From: Bathynomus jamesi | Taxonomy: Eukaryota > Arthropoda > Malacostraca > Isopoda > Cirolanidae | Assembly (NCBI GenBank): GCA_023014485.1 | Contig: JAJOZX010005606.1 | Location: forward strand, 124,001-188,000 | Direction: 5' to 3' | DNA length: 64,000 bases | Shown here: one piece after another, positions 19,445-31,567 of the stretch | Layout: each line of letters starts with the position of its first letter | Position numbering within the stretch: position 1 is the first letter of the stretch | Notes under the pieces: model-generated | The model's input: only the letters and a program-made list of their open reading frames with translations | Database searches by the model: none | Told to the model about the DNA's origin: nothing | Program-made: the position numbers and the translations under genes

Positions 19445-19954
19445 ATATATATTATTATACCTGAAACGTTTTAGACATTTAAAAAATGAAATACTCGAAT
19501 TATTATTTAAAATGTTTCATAAATCATTATTGGAAGTTTAAATTCACGCAATTTTCAGGGCAAGTCTAAATAAATATAATATTTTGCCTTTATATAAAAG
19601 TCGTTCCTAAAGTTTCATTTTGAATAAACGGTTCATCTTTAAGTTTCCGTATGTGTAACCATATGAGTATGTTAGAGAGAACAGAGTGTCAAACGATTGA
19701 GAATTGAATCTGATTGCCCCTCAAACTAGATATTGAGGGGAAAGTTAGTTCAAGTTCTTAAATTCTAAAGTAAATACTCTCGATTACGAGAAGTTCAATT
19801 AAGGGAGTAAAGCTGCAATGAATGATAGATTTATTGAAGCACGCATTTGGGGTACGAGGTTCATTCAATAAATTCGCGGAATCATCATTACTGTGTTTTT
19901 AATGAATCGTTTCCGCGAATTTATTGACTGGACTCGTATAAGGACTTCATCAGC
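19445..19954. other. No gene seen; short palindrome
   Basis: AT-rich. It contains an imperfect hairpin at about 19868-19927, in which ATTCAATAAATTCGCGGA pairs with TCCGCGAATTTATTGA. Nothing else recognised. Confidence 0.5.
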
Positions 19955-19956
19955 AT

Positions 19957-20373
19957 GGGCGGATCTAGGAGGGGGGGGGGGTCCGGATCCCCCCTCAATA
20001 TCTTAAGGTGCCCTTTTTTCAGCCGCTACAAATAAAAGACAGGTAGGTATGTTTACTGAAAAGCCATTAATATTCTGGTCCGTTTGGTCAGACGTGCTCT
20101 GTGGAGGGTGCAGCCATATCACTTACGGTAGCATCTTCATCTAATATTGTTAGTTATTAATTTAACTTGCAAGACGGTTGAAATTGTGATTTTCATTATG
20201 TCTATTTGAATAAGATTGATATCTAATAAAACAATAAAATTGGTACTGCACTCGCTCATTGAACCAAGTGATTATTCAAAAAAATATATACTGTTGTGCC
20301 CTTTTTGTTATATAGGGAATGCCCTTTTTTTTCTCTGGACCCCCTCTCACTGAAATGTCTGGATCCGCCCCTG
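19957..20373. mobile_element. Probable hAT-like non-autonomous element (~415 bp)
   Basis: The left end has GGGCGGATCTAGG followed by a G-run and CCGGATCC. The right end, read in reverse, is CAGGGGCGGATCCAGACATT. GGGGCGGATC termini are typical of hAT MITEs. Internal GTGCCCTTTTTTCA is shared with the hAT element at 37692-38996. I could not identify a clean 8-bp duplication (ATCA flanks both sides). Confidence 0.55.
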
Positions 20374-20495
20374 ATCAAATGCTCTTATGAATTAATTTTT
20401 CATTGTGGCTTTATTCTCTCTTTTTAAATATTATAAGAAACAGTGACTTTAAAATTAGGGATAAAAGGTTTGAAAGAAACAAAATGATAAATGAA

Positions 20496-20718
20496 ATAAC
20501 CTTCCTTCGCGATAAATAGAATAACCTTCCTTCGCTATAAATGAAATAACCTTCCTTCGCGATAAATGGAAAAACCTTCCCTCACGATAAATGGAATAAC
20601 CTTCCCTCACGATAAATATAATAACCTTCCTTCGCTATAAATGGAATAACCTTCCTTCGCTATAAATGGAATAACCTTCCTTCGCGATAAATGGAATAAC
20701 CTTCCCACGCGATTCATA
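20496..20718. repeat. 25-bp minisatellite, about nine units
   Basis: Tandem units of ATAACCTTCCTTCGCGATAA plus ATGGA with small changes (CGC/CTC/GCT variants) repeat at exactly 25-bp intervals from 20496. The last unit decays at CCCACGCGATTCAT. Confidence 0.95.
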
Positions 20719-21714
20719 TCAAGTTCCTTGTTTAATACAGTATGTTATTCTGAAAACAAAACTATGGCTTAACTATTGGTTTTTATTTTATTTGTTAATG
20801 AAAGGAAGGTTAAATACAATTTTTAATGAGTGTAAATTATGGAATAGCCAATGTTCTTTATGGAGAAAAAGTGGTATAAGACGCTTAACAGGTGGAGATT
20901 CAAATTACTGAGAGTTTTCAAACAGTATCCCACAGGGATGGAACCTTTGAAAGGAAAGGTATACAATTTGGAGATAAAATTTAAAAGAGAGCTATCCTAC
21001 TAGGTTCTTTAACATTATTTCTTAAAGTAGAAGTAGTTATGTTCTTTTTGTTCTTTAAATTTAGTAGGATTTTGTGGCCGGATGTATTGGTTACCGTCAG
21101 TACGAAAGTGCTTTGGAAATGCAACTTTTGAAAAAACTTGTGAGGAAGACTTCTTATCTGAGGTAGAGTTTGGGATAAATGTAGGTGGCACCACTCGGGT
21201 TTGGTTTCAGAGAACTCTGAGTTCTTAGACGATAATTTTTTAGAAATTTTTATTTATTTATTTATTTCACTGACGGTTATTTTCGGGGGTCAAAACCTAC
21301 GAATTATTATGTTTAGTTTGTGGGAAGCAACTCTCTAATCCCCTTCTCTCTTTCGCTCTCCCCTAACTTTGGGCCAATATGTAAAGTTGTAAAGAATCTG
21401 CTTACGAGGAGAATTAATTAGAATAGCATAAAAGTAGCAATATTCATTTTTGCCTCGTAAATATAACAGGAAACACTGACCTTCTCTGCTTACAGAACAG
21501 TGACATTTCTCATATGATGTCACATTAGTAAGCACGGAAAATCTTATGGGAACTTTCGAGAGTCCAAACCTCCAAACAATACATGTTCACTTTAGGGGGA
21601 AACTATTTGGGGACGCACTGAAGAACTTTAGGCTAATTGTTATGAAAATATTATTACTGTATTAATTTCTTAATTAGATAAGAGTTGTACACATATTAAT
21701 GTACAGTATACATG
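20719..21714. other. No gene seen
   Basis: About 1 kb of AT-rich sequence with no ORF, RNA gene or repeat that I can support. Confidence 0.5.
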
Positions 21715-22473
21715 TGAAGAGATAATTTCCAAAAGGCACTAAGTCCATAAAACCACTTTCTATGATATTGGCACATTTTATATTTTTTTACTATAGTCTG
21801 TCCTTAAAGTAGTTTTTTTCACATTAATGTTGGGAGTGAATGCTATTAAGCAAAAGAAGGTGTCTGAATAAAATATAGTACACATGGTTAATTTGTAAAT
21901 ACGTTTTTTGTTTGAAAATTGGTGGTGGACTTAGCACCTTTCGGAACACAATCAAAGACATGTTGTCCAAAAGACTTCCGGATTACACCGAAACAAACAC
22001 AAAAAAACAGTCGTACAAAACCAGTATTATTTATTTCAATATCTCTACCAGTTCAAGCAATCATATAAAATTATATCAAGCCAAAATGTCATCCTGACGA
22101 TGAGCCACACGCCACTGTTGAGCCAATGCCATGCCATGCGTGTGTTGGACTCATCATGCATAGTATTCACCACACATCCTCATTTATCTCTCACTGTAGA
22201 TGTAAGTACACATAATTATACTAACATTGTAGTTTATAGAGTGCGCTGTTGGTGGATTTGTGGATTTAGATCCTTTTGGAAACAAAGTGAATTGGATGTT
22301 GGACCTTTTGGAAACAAAGCCATATTATTATGTCCGTTATGAAAGGGATATAATACCTTTTGAAACTAATCGATAACACACCTTGATGCACATTGGCATG
22401 AACTGTTTTTTAGTGGTACAAATTCAACTTTGACCAAAAATGGACTTAGCACCTTTTGGAAATGAGCTCTTCA
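21715..22473. mobile_element. TIR element (~760 bp) with subterminal CTAAGTCCA/CCTTTTGGAAA motif
   Basis: The left end TGAAGAGATAATTTCCAAAA, then GGCACTAAGTCCAT, is mirrored by ATGGACTTAGCACC, then TTTTGGAAATGAGCTCTTCA at the right. The core motif ACTTAGCACCTTTCGGAA also occurs internally at about 21929, and CCTTTTGGAAACAAAG is repeated at about 22271 and 22302. There is no credible coding region inside. Target duplication not determined. Confidence 0.6.
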
Positions 22474-23051
22474 TATATTGAAATGTGCAGTGATTCAAAT
22501 TACCTTTCTTCATGTTTCTTTGGTCTGAAGCGCGTATTTCCTCTCAAGTGTGTGGTTTTGTGTGGTTAGATTATTCATTATAATTTTAACTTGACAGTCG
22601 CAAACACAAGTGAAAAAACACAGGACACACAATGCTGTGTTCTGGTGATGAATCATACCCACTGGCATAATAATGTTGATTCTTCTTCTAGGTTCATTGG
22701 GAGCAGACGGTTCTCCTCTCAAATACAACTTGAGTCCAGCCTCACTGCAAAGGATTTTTAAGTAATACTGTGTAACAAAAATTTTGAGATTTTCTGTTTA
22801 TCTCTTTTTTTTTAGTGTTTCTTTATGAATTTAGGTGTGCTGATTACGAAAATGATATTGGTTTCTTTGTTGCATCCCTTGATTTTTCACTAAACCAAAA
22901 ATAAGAGTTTGCATGTAAATATATTTATGCTATATTTTAATTTATTATGAAAGTTTTAGCATGATAAAGAGAAAAAAATCCATTTATCAAATTAAGTCAG
23001 TACATCATCTTAGAACAGCAATTATTTAATTAAAACACCATGTCTCATGTA

Positions 23052-24720
23052 TTATGACATATTAATTGGGTCATTTAGAAATGATTTTTTGATCGGTTTT
23101 TTTCTTTCGTGATCACTATCATTACTTCGAAGCAAACACCAGATGTAGTCACTCATTATGGCTGTATTCCACCTTCCCTGATACCTCTTCTCCATAGTTT
23201 GAATATCCTGATGGAACCATTCACCATGTTCTTTACTCACGCTACCTAAATTTGCTCTGAAAAAGTCCGAGTGAGAATGTAAATAGTGAAGCGTCAGTGA
23301 CATTCTACAGCCCAGTCTTTTAAAATTTTCAATCAAATTTTCAATAAGCCCTTTGTAGTTTTCACTTTTGGTATTTCCCAGAAACCCATGTACTATAAGC
23401 CGAAATGCTTGCCATGCATTCTTTACAACAGCAGTCACTTTGTCTTCTAACTCTTTGCTTGCCTTACTTGTGGTCCAACAATATCCCTCCTTTGACTTTG
23501 GCTTCAGACAGTTTTGGGAACATTGAGCATATATGTTGGGAAGACATCACCACGAGTATCCAAGGCTTTCACAAATTGTTTCGCAAGCCCTAGTTTAATA
23601 TGTAAAGGTGGCAGTAAGACCTTGTTTAAATGCTCTCTGGCAGGCCATTCTCTTCTCACATAGTGTTGGCCTGTTGCTCTGCTGTCCCATAAACAAAGGA
23701 AGCATGAAAACTTTGTATATCCGCCTTGCAATCCAAGTAGGAAACCCAGCATTTTAAAGTTTCCAGAGATATCCCATTTGTATCTTTTATAGTTGATCTT
23801 CTCCAGTAAATGCTTTACGTTTTCATAGTCTTCTTTTAGGTGAACTGAGTGAGCTACAGGAAATGATGAATATTTATTGCCATTGTGTAGCAAAACAGCC
23901 TTCAAACTTCTTGTTAAAGAGTCTATGAACAGTCGTCACTCTGTTGGATTTAGTTCTACACCCATTTCCTCAAAGACCAGCCACATCAGAACAATAACAC
24001 AAAGACTCATGAACTACGAAGAAATATGCAAAAGTTAAATGTCTTTTCCTGTAGCTTGAAGCCTTGCAGCTAGTATGTAATAAATTCCATTCTTGGAGAC
24101 GTGATGTTAACAGCTCTGCATTTGACTTAGTAAGACCTAGGTCTCTTACTAAGTTATCTAATTCTTGTTGATTTGGGAAGTGTGGAGACGTACTTGATGA
24201 TGCTCATTTGAAGTCAATTTCGTCATCCTGCTCACTAGATGATTCCTCTTCTGAAGTTACTTCTAAGGAAGATTGATTGGGAATTGGTAATTCTTCACTG
24301 TGTGGAACTTGGGCAATGGAAGATGGTATGCTTGGGTATATTATATTTCTTCGATCTTTAGCGTTCTTGTACTTTGCGATGTACTTGTACTTTGCCATGT
24401 ACTTGTACTTTGTGATGTTAGTGGGCTCTCTCCAAACTAGAGGAATTGCAAATGGCATAGACTTGTGACTACCATGTAACCACTCTTCCACTGTTGATCG
24501 GCAGCTACCACAGCAGAGGTGAGGTGCCCATGATTTGTCTTGGTCACCATAGGCATTCCAAAATAAGTTTCATATGCTAAGTAAAACTTAGTGCTAACAA
24601 CAATCTTGTGCTTGACCTGGTTTGAACCAATGTAATATCCACAAACATAGCAAAAAAGGTCTGGACAGAACTTACGAGCCCTAGTGCTAGCTATGAAAAT
24701 CTGAAAAAATTCAATAAGAG
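23052..24720 (-). pseudogene. Relic of a multicopy invertebrate gene family (possible transposase), frameshifted
   Basis: Read on the minus strand, N- to C-terminal. First comes a Cys-containing segment near 24660-24490 (CYVCGYYIGSNQ, then YFGMPMVTK). An acidic linker follows (24491-24204; EEESSSEQDDEIDFK). Then comes the core at 23905-23504 (KAVLLHNGNKYSSFPVAHSV, LLEKINYKRYKWDISG, GYTKFSCFLC, LPPLHIKLGLAKQFVKAL). The last segment is at 23438-23052 (FLGNTKSENYKGLIENL, GCRMSLTLHYLHSHSDFF, EHGEWFHQDIQTMEKRYQGR). I recall near-identical proteins as highly repeated, unnamed loci in cnidarian and arthropod genomes. The D/H/E spacing (LPPLH, HSHSDF, EHGEWFH) looks like an RNase-H-fold transposase, which is an inference. 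Frame breaks separate every segment, so this copy is dead. Confidence 0.7.
24366..24415. repeat. 18-bp tandem repeat inserted in the multicopy-family relic
   Basis: TACTTGTACTTTG followed by CGATG/CCATG/TGATG is repeated three times. It encodes the KYKYMAKYKYIAKYKN stretch of the minus-strand frame, where related proteins appear to have an ordinary Cys-containing segment. Confidence 0.7.
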
Positions 24721-25072
24721 TTAAAAATTATTATTAAAACATTGAAATATACATACAATAACAAAAGAAAAGTTTATGTTTATGTTGAAAAATCAACATA
24801 AACGATTTTTTGTCGCTCTGTAATTTATTTTAGTATGAACACAAAATGAGCATGGCCATTCGATAGGATGAATATAATGACGAGGGCGTTTAAAAACATA
24901 ACGGAAATTTGAAAATAACTCGGTTTTATGGTGATAATTAGTTTTACATGTTTTCAATAGTGATTCGGTACAGGAGATAAGTGTACGGATGATGGGAATG
25001 CATTCTAAGCCATTATTTCTCAACATGTCTAAATTTGTTTATCTCTTCTTTCTACACTTATTGTCTGTCGGC

Positions 25073-25077
<5 letters not shown>

Positions 25078-25116
<39 letters not shown>

Positions 25117-25140
25117 CTCTCTCTCTCTCTCTCTCTCCTC
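25078..25140. repeat. (CT)n microsatellite
   Basis: About 30 CT dinucleotides with one TTTCTTT interruption. Further (GA)n tracts lie at 25431-25454 and 25512-25530, on either side of sequence without genes (24750-25800). Confidence 0.95.
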
Positions 25141-25819
25141 TTTTTCCGAAAGAATGTTTTACTACCCAAAAAATGTGAGCATAGTGTAGATGAGATTTTC
25201 TTTCTTTTTTCTTTCCTTCAGCTCCGTTTTTATGGGACTACCTAGAGCAAATTTTCCGTTCTTTTTCAGTCTTGAAGTCTAATACTCTTTCTTTCTCTCT
25301 CTATTTATATATACATAATTCCTGAAATCAATAAAGACGAAAAACTTTACGAATTTAATTTAATTTTTTCCTTTTCCTGGAGATCGAATGCCGACATCGT
25401 AATGTAACGTTGACCACTATATATATATATATGGAGAGAGAGAGAGAGAGAGAGTAAGTTACAAGGACAAGCGGAAACCTCAAAGATCTTTCGGTCCGCT
25501 CTGGGGAGTTAAGAGAGAGAGAGAGAGAGACGAGCAAAAATTTGAGCACCTGAACTAATCCTTGAAAGGTTTTTAAGTGTGATACAGCCACAGAAGTGTA
25601 AATGCTCGGCCACAATATATATAAAATTAATGCCATATATTTATAAAATATAAAGAGTAAAGAAGAATGAATAGTACAGTACATAAAAATGAAGTGGTTC
25701 TTTGTTCTTCAAGACTATAACCAAAAAGTTTAATTACCCTACAAATTAGTAACTCGTAAAACCTCTTTTCGCTGCGATTATTTCAAGAGGACACTTCCTG
25801 CATCATTGTATACCAGCTT

Positions 25820-26745
25820 CCGGATTCGTTCCCTTGGTATCCATATAAATTATTTCTGATAGAATGCCTCGAACTCGGCAAGATTCTTTCGATTTCTTAC
25901 ATGAACCGTTCGGTTCAAATTTCCCGCAAGATGCTCTATGATACTGAGGCCATTTGATGTGAAAGCCATTCGAAAAACTTTTAATTTCTTCTGTTCCAAA
26001 AATTTGCACTGTACTTTTGGGCATGTGCTTCGGATCATTATCCCGTTAGAATATCTATGCGCAGCCCATCTTGATCTTCCTCATCGAAGGAAGGTTTTCA
26101 TCCAAAATCTAGTGATACTTTGCTGAATCCGTTCCATAATCAATTTGAACCAATTTGTTCGTACCTGCAAATGGCACACGAACCCAATTCAAGTAAGGTC
26201 GAGTCACTACCGTGCTTCGCTGTAGAGATGATATTCTTTTCATTAGGTGTCTTGTTTTTCTTCCTGTAAGCAAACCTCCTTTGATTGTGTTCGAAAAGTT
26301 CAGTTTTTGTTTCATCAAACTAAAGAATCTTTTTCGAAGACTCTTGAGAATCATTAAGATGTTCTTTTGCATACTTAAGACGTGCAGCTTTGTGATGAGG
26401 ATGCAAAGATGATTTCTTCGCAACCCTTCAGGGTGAATAATTCTCGTGAAGTGTTCTTTGGACAGTTGAAATGTGCACTAAGGTATTTGTTGTTTCGAGC
26501 GATGACGAGTTTCTTGGCAGTAATCTGTAGATTCTCAGCGACATCTCAAACAACATATCTTGCAGCTTTTGGAGAAGTTTTTGGGTTGCCTTCTCAATTT
26601 TCGTAAGAGTGCAGCAGTACCAAACTACAGTACTTCCATTTCTTTTTAATGTAATGACGCCTACGACGTTTGGAAATTTTCTCGTAGCTCGTGCACGTTG
26701 ACAAGCTTCCATTTCAAGTCTTTTGAAAGCTTTGTTGAAGAGTCC
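25820..26745 (-). pseudogene. Tc1-like transposase, full-length relic
   Basis: The start is the ATG at 26745 (MDSSTKLSKDLKWKL). The N-terminal HTH region and linker follow with frame changes. In the second half the Tc1 catalytic blocks are readable: HKAARLKYAKEHLNDS and ILWFDETKTELF (first Asp, about 26290-26330), NIISTAKHG, and the C-terminal FLEQKKLKVF, then HLAGNLNRTVHVRNRKNLAE (about 25880-26000). The block around the last catalytic residue is garbled by a frameshift. Tc1 transposases are about 340 residues; the span fits a whole gene, but at least four frame breaks and a stop remove function. TIRs not identified. Confidence 0.7.
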
Positions 26746-26829
26746 ATTTTTGGTTAGACAATGGATAAGAAATCAATGTTTTCATGAAGCCTGAAATACA
26801 AAAGGTGTCTATTATCCAGATATAGCAGG

Positions 26830-27440
26830 CATCTGTTAGACCGACGTCCATACATCAGATCATTGTCTGGGATGTATGTCCTCATCAGGAGTTGGAAAAC
26901 TGCTAATGTGAAGGTAAATGAACTCTCAAACGTATATAGACATGCTAGGAAAAGTCTTGAAACCCTCCATCGGCAAATTATTTCTAGCATCGATGAAATC
27001 TGACATTCTTTTTGAGGACAATGCTCCATACCCTAACCCTTTCAAACCTACTGCTACGAGACAATGTTTCTGAAAAACCGATATCTGAATTTTGTCTAGT
27101 TTAGTGTGCCATGAAATATTTTGACACTTTTTATTACTGAAAATTGAGAATAAAAACTATTTCCTCGCTTCAGAGGAAAAAAAAATTAATGTCCAATCCA
27201 AAAGTTGGCTTGCAAAAGAACAAGTGAGATGTCTCGACTGGTCTACTCGGTCTCCAGACCTGAATCCTATATTAAACATTTACAGAAAAAATATTAAAAA
27301 ACGTTAAAATCTAACAAAAAGGAAAAACAAACAAGGACAGGGCATGATTGGAAGTGACATTTACAAACGTGTAGTAAACAGAATGCCTCAAAAGATAAAA
27401 AATAAAAACGAAGGGAAGATGTACGAAATATTAAAATGAT
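26830..27440 (+). pseudogene. Tc1/mariner-like transposase C-terminal half, plus strand
   Basis: Convergent with the preceding minus-strand relic. Readable pieces: CLGCMSSSGVGKLL (usual WGCMSxxGVGxL), MNSQTYIDMLGKVLKPSIGK, FEDNAPYPN (second catalytic Asp in xxDNAPxH), and after a gap DWSTRSPDLNPIL (third catalytic Asp in WPxxSPDLNPIE) at about 27237-27275. It ends with a basic helix region. Stops and an A-rich interruption break the frame. The N-terminal DNA-binding part is absent. It belongs to a different Tc1-like lineage from the minus-strand copy. Confidence 0.7.
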
Positions 27441-28188
27441 ATATCTCCAAGTGAAATTCTTGTTTTTAATATTTTTTTTACATTAATTCTTTTCCTTAAT
27501 CATCTTCTCGCAACTTTGTGGCTCTTCCTTTCTGAATGAGGATAATTTCAGTTTCAGTTTTTGTTGTTCTTATTGTATAATACATACAATAAATGTAAAA
27601 GAGAATAATATGTACTAACATGGATGTACATAAACGTATGATAATACAACAGTTAATGGTTTCCTAAACAAACAGCATAGTATGATAATACTATAAAATA
27701 ATAATAACAATAGTGATAGTAATAATAATAATATAAATAATACAATTTGTTATTCTATGTATACATGTTGATGATATACATCATCTGCAGCAAGAAATAT
27801 ATATATATATATATATACACACACGTGACATACACACGCATGGAAGAGACTGTAGATACCAATCGAACAGGGAAGTACTCCGAGGGTGACGTTAGGCGGG
27901 AGACAGAGAGTGCTGGAACTCCCGTTTCTCCTGTTACTGTTCTTCTTAGCTGAGCTTTTTTCTGTGCCTTATCTACCCTGTGAGCGGTCCAGCATATGCT
28001 CTCAAACACTCACTTCTCCCTCTATTCTTCACTACACATACATGCATTTTACACACTACACAATCTTTTCAAAATTTATAAAATAATAAAATGAGATCGT
28101 GAGCCTCGGAGACCTTGATTTTGGCTCGATCTTCCTTACAAATGGGGGTATTTTTGCAGGCATCGCCCTTGACTCCCCTCTCCTACAT

Positions 28189-28221
<33 letters not shown>

Positions 28222-28229
28222 CTATATAT
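27441..28229. other. No gene seen; microsatellites
   Basis: AT-rich, with (ATA)n-like sequence at about 27690-27740, (TA)n(CA)n at 27797-27825 and interrupted (TA)n at 28189-28232. No supported ORF. Confidence 0.5.
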
Positions 28230-29040
28230 ATATGAAGGGGATGATAACGTCTGCTGTTTTAAATTCGTTTATACACGCCTAAACCGCTAAGTTAATCTGC
28301 ACCAAATTTAGTATACAGGTATACCCCGTTTTTCGCAAGAGTTATGTTCCTCAGACTCATTACGAATAGCGAAATTGCGAATAACGAATCATTTTTTTCC
28401 ATATAATACATGTTTTATGGGGGATGCGTTCCGGTGGCCATTTTACAGAAGGTAAGATGTTTGGATACGTTCCCATACGGTACATAAAAGCAAGTATAAA
28501 ACACAAATACAGACTGTATTAGCATAGTAAGTTATGAATAACATCAATAAAAGAATAAACATACCTGTACTGTACTTTTATTTCCTCAAACCACCCCCAG
28601 CTGGGATCAAACCACCCCCGACTCGCACTGAAAGTTTCACTACCATTGCTCTCACCTTCACCAACGACTTCCTTCCTCACATCTCGCCACAAAGACCGCG
28701 CCTTTTCTTGAATAATGGCCTGCGATACGGGAATGCTGCGCTGCGTTTGGTAGCAGGCGGAATTGTGAATTATTTTTTCCCTTATCTGGCATTGAGAATA
28801 ACGGAGCTGGGTTTGCGAATAGCGGAATTTGGTGTCAAAAAATATATTACGTATAAGGAAGTTACGAATATCGAAGCTATGAATAATGGGGTATACCTGT
28901 ACACATTAAGGGAGAACCAGGGAAGGCTTTGTAACATATTCATCCCTCCCATTTTCCCCGGGGATTGTGTTTCGGGAAGTAATCTATACCATAAAAAGGG
29001 ATTCCTGTCCGTCCGTCCGTCCCTCTGTATTCCGGATTGA
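28230..29040. repeat. Dispersed repeat, interrupted by pogo-like MITE
   Basis: The two flanks (28230-28315 and 28900-29040) form one repeat copy whose 5' neighbour is found uninterrupted at 1-70. The right part ends in a (CCGT)n-like run. The family is not identified. Confidence 0.6.
28316..28899. mobile_element. pogo/Tigger-like MITE (584 bp), TA target duplication
   Basis: TA at 28314-28315 and at 28900-28901 flank CAGGTATACCCCG and GGGGTATACCTG. Termini of the CAGG(T/C)ATACC type with TA duplication are typical of pogo/Tigger elements. Internal tandem-like phrases (GCGAATA, ACGAAT, AACGGAG) repeat GAATA(A/G)CG in both arms. No transposase. The window's first bases supply the empty site. 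Confidence 0.85.
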
Positions 29041-29186
29041 TTGAAAGATAGTGACATCATAGACATGTCATAAAATGGGCGGAGCTCTAGCGCATGCTTT
29101 TCACTCCATGCATTTACAATTTAACAAATGAAATTATAATTATTTTAATTAGACAAAAAGTTGAATTTTTAAAAATCTGTATATAT

Positions 29187-29217
29187 GCTGTCTGTCTGTC
29201 TGTCTGTCTGTCTGTGT
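29187..29217. repeat. (CTGT)n microsatellite
   Basis: Seven tandem CTGT units, followed by GTTTCAGCC. Confidence 0.9.
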
Positions 29218-29310
29218 TTCAGCCTAAAACACGGAAACGGCTCCTCGAGAGAAAAAATTATTAGGTAAAAATTGCTTAAAATTAATCGAAACCTATGGGA
29301 AAATTATTGA

Positions 29311-29412
29311 ATGGTCGGTTAATTGAATGCCCAGTTAGGTTAATTGAATGCCCAGTTAGGTCAACTGTCTGCCCTTGACGATTGGTTGGGTTAAGTCGTG
29401 ATATTTTCGTTA
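29311..29412. repeat. Remnant sharing the core of the 202-bp foldback family
   Basis: Contains two tandem copies of GGTTAATTGAATGCCCAGTTA, then CTTGACGATTGGTTGGGTTA and GTGATATTTTCGTTA. The latter half matches the inner arm of the elements at 9811-10012 and 30504-30705. The first half matches the centre of the element at 32606-33123. Confidence 0.65.
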
Positions 29413-29453
29413 AAAAAAAAAGAAAGCTAAAAGAAACCATATTATATTATTTT

Positions 29454-31500
29454 TTACTGTACAGGGTAATAACAGCCTTCCGAAGGAACTACCAAAAATA
29501 TTCCGCCCGTAGACCGGAGTATTTTTGCTACCTGCACGAAGGGCGAGTTCTCTGCTAGCTTATGTAAAGGAGGAACAGGATAGGTGCCAGAATTCTCCCT
29601 TGGATCACCCCGTGGCAGATGCATCTTGTCCGTTATGTAAGAGTCTTGTGCTATAAATTGTGTCCTGTTTGTCAAGTATGAGCTGAACTATCTTAAAGGT
29701 AGTCCCCTAAGCCGTAATGTTCCAGTTCTTTTAACAGTATATCATGAGTTACTGCATCAAATGCTTTAGCTAGATCAAGTAGGATGAGTAGTGAGGTTTT
29801 TTGTCGCTCACTTTGCCACAAAGTTCTTCTAATATATCAGTTACTGCGCCGTCTGTCGTGTGATTTCATAGAAAGCCAAATTGTTGTTTGTGTATTTATT
29901 CTGTATTTTAAAATAAATTTTATTGTTTGATTATATATTACTCTCTCGTATAGTTTACTGACGGTTGGAAGGACGATAATGGGTCTGTAGTTTGAGGGGG
30001 AAGTTTTATCTCCTGATTTATAAACAGAGCATGCTCTAGCCATATTTTAGGCAGTCTGGGAAGACACCATTTTGAATGGATAGGTTTAGGAACTTTGACA
30101 ACTTGGGCGCAATTAAGTTCGCGCACTCACTGTAAATTCTGTTTGGGACTATGTTCAGCGTACAATTTTTATTTTTCAGTTGTTTTATGACTGTCATTAA
30201 ATCGTGTGTCGTAGTAGGGGGTAGGTAGAAAGAGGGTGGGAGGGGGAGGACCTAAGTACGTATCGAAAGACTGCGCAGTGGGTGAGATATTCGAAACGAG
30301 ATTGGCTCCCACTTCGGTTAAAAACTGGAAGTATTTAAAATATTTGTCGTGTCTTTAATGGCTTCATTATTTATTTATATTTTCTCGAGGGTAAAGGGTT
30401 TTATTGGTTTTTTATTAGGCATGATTACTTGGGGGTTGCCTTTGTATTCATCGAATTTATTTTTATAGTAATTAACTTTTGCTTTGAGTACAGTATTAAT
30501 GAAGGATCAAGTAAAGATAAGCATCCCCAACCTTTTTTAGTTAGCTTTATAAGGCTAACTAACGAAAATATCACGACTTAACCTAACCAATCGTTAGGTC
30601 AACTGTACGCCTTGACGATTGGTTAGGTTAGGTCGTGATATTTTCGTTAGTTAGCCTTATAAAGCTAACTAAAAAAGGTTAGGGGTGCTTATCTTTACTT
30701 GATCCTTAATGAATTAAGTCTGTTTCGATAGGAAGCGTAAACTTCTTTTGGGAGCGGACCTTCCTTCACATTTTGGCATATTTTATATTTTTGTTTAATG
30801 GATGTCTTTAGACCTTGGGTCAACTAGAGGTTGTTGACTCTAACAGTAAGAATATTGTTGTGAATGATGGGACAGGATTCATTAAAAGCAGACCATATAT
30901 AGTTCCTGAAACTTTTCAAATGTGTTTATATCTGTATATAGATTGTCAGTGAAATCGAAACCTGCTTCACCTAATTTTGTATGAGTTTATTAAACTGATT
31001 ATTTTCCGTTTTCCTGATTTCAATATTTGTGTACTTTAGTTTATCGTTATTTTGATTGTGACGTAATTAGGGAGGTGGTCATTTATGCCTGAAAGGAGTA
31101 TCCCTGTGCCATGTATGTATTGGGGTCTATATTTAACCATATGTGATCGATAAACAAGATTTGGTAAGGTCAGTAAACGAGCGTGTTGGTCTGATTACGT
31201 AGGTCTTATATCCTTGGCTGATCATTGTGTTCAATAATGACTTGACAGTGCAGTCTGTCCTTATTTTCATTAAATCTATATTAAAATCCTCGAGGGCGAG
31301 GATGAAAGGGCGCGAGGTCTTAAGAGATTGATGTCCGATTAGATCCTGCGAAATACTAATATAATAATTTGTGCTTTCGTTACGTGGTCTGTATATTGCA
31401 CGTATGTTAAGAGTGGTTTTGTCAAAAGTAAGATTGACCGCACATGGTTCGATGTGACGTTCTACCCTATAGAGTGGGTCAATTTTTGTGCATTTTATGG
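29454..31500 (-). pseudogene. Non-LTR (APE-type LINE) retrotransposon ORF2 relic
   Basis: Minus-strand similarity runs from an apurinic-like endonuclease to the RT. The endonuclease segment is at about 31470-31060, with VNLTFDKTTLNIRAIYRPR, LEDFNIDLMK, TMISQGYKTYVIRPTR, and a decayed GINDHLPN resembling the S-D-H motif with N for S. The RT is at about 30130-29454, with SGDKTSPSNYRPI, VSKLYERVI, DDILxELxxYGLRG-like and QFIAQDSY, then a GSxLxPxLFxxYINDL-like block that has lost its centre. The catalytic Y-A-D-D is not visible. A 202-bp foldback MITE is inserted between the two domains. Domain order and motifs suggest a Jockey/CR1-like clade. Many stops; dead. Confidence 0.7.
30504..30705. mobile_element. 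202-bp foldback MITE, copy 2, 8-bp target duplication
   Basis: TTAATGAA at 30496-30503 is repeated at 30706-30713. Length equals copy 1. The inner palindrome matches copy 1, but the outer ~35 bp differ (GGATCAAGTAAAGATAAGCA here versus GGAGCTGTTGAAGAATAGGG there), while the two arms within this copy match each other. Confidence 0.85.
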
Positions 31501-31529
31501 TATTTTTTATGTAAATTCGGATGCCACGT

Positions 31530-31534
31530 CAATG

Positions 31535-31567
<33 letters not shown>

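Noticed and set aside
19868..19927. Transcription terminator hairpin
   Set aside because: A eukaryotic AT-rich palindrome with no adjacent gene; no basis for a terminator call.
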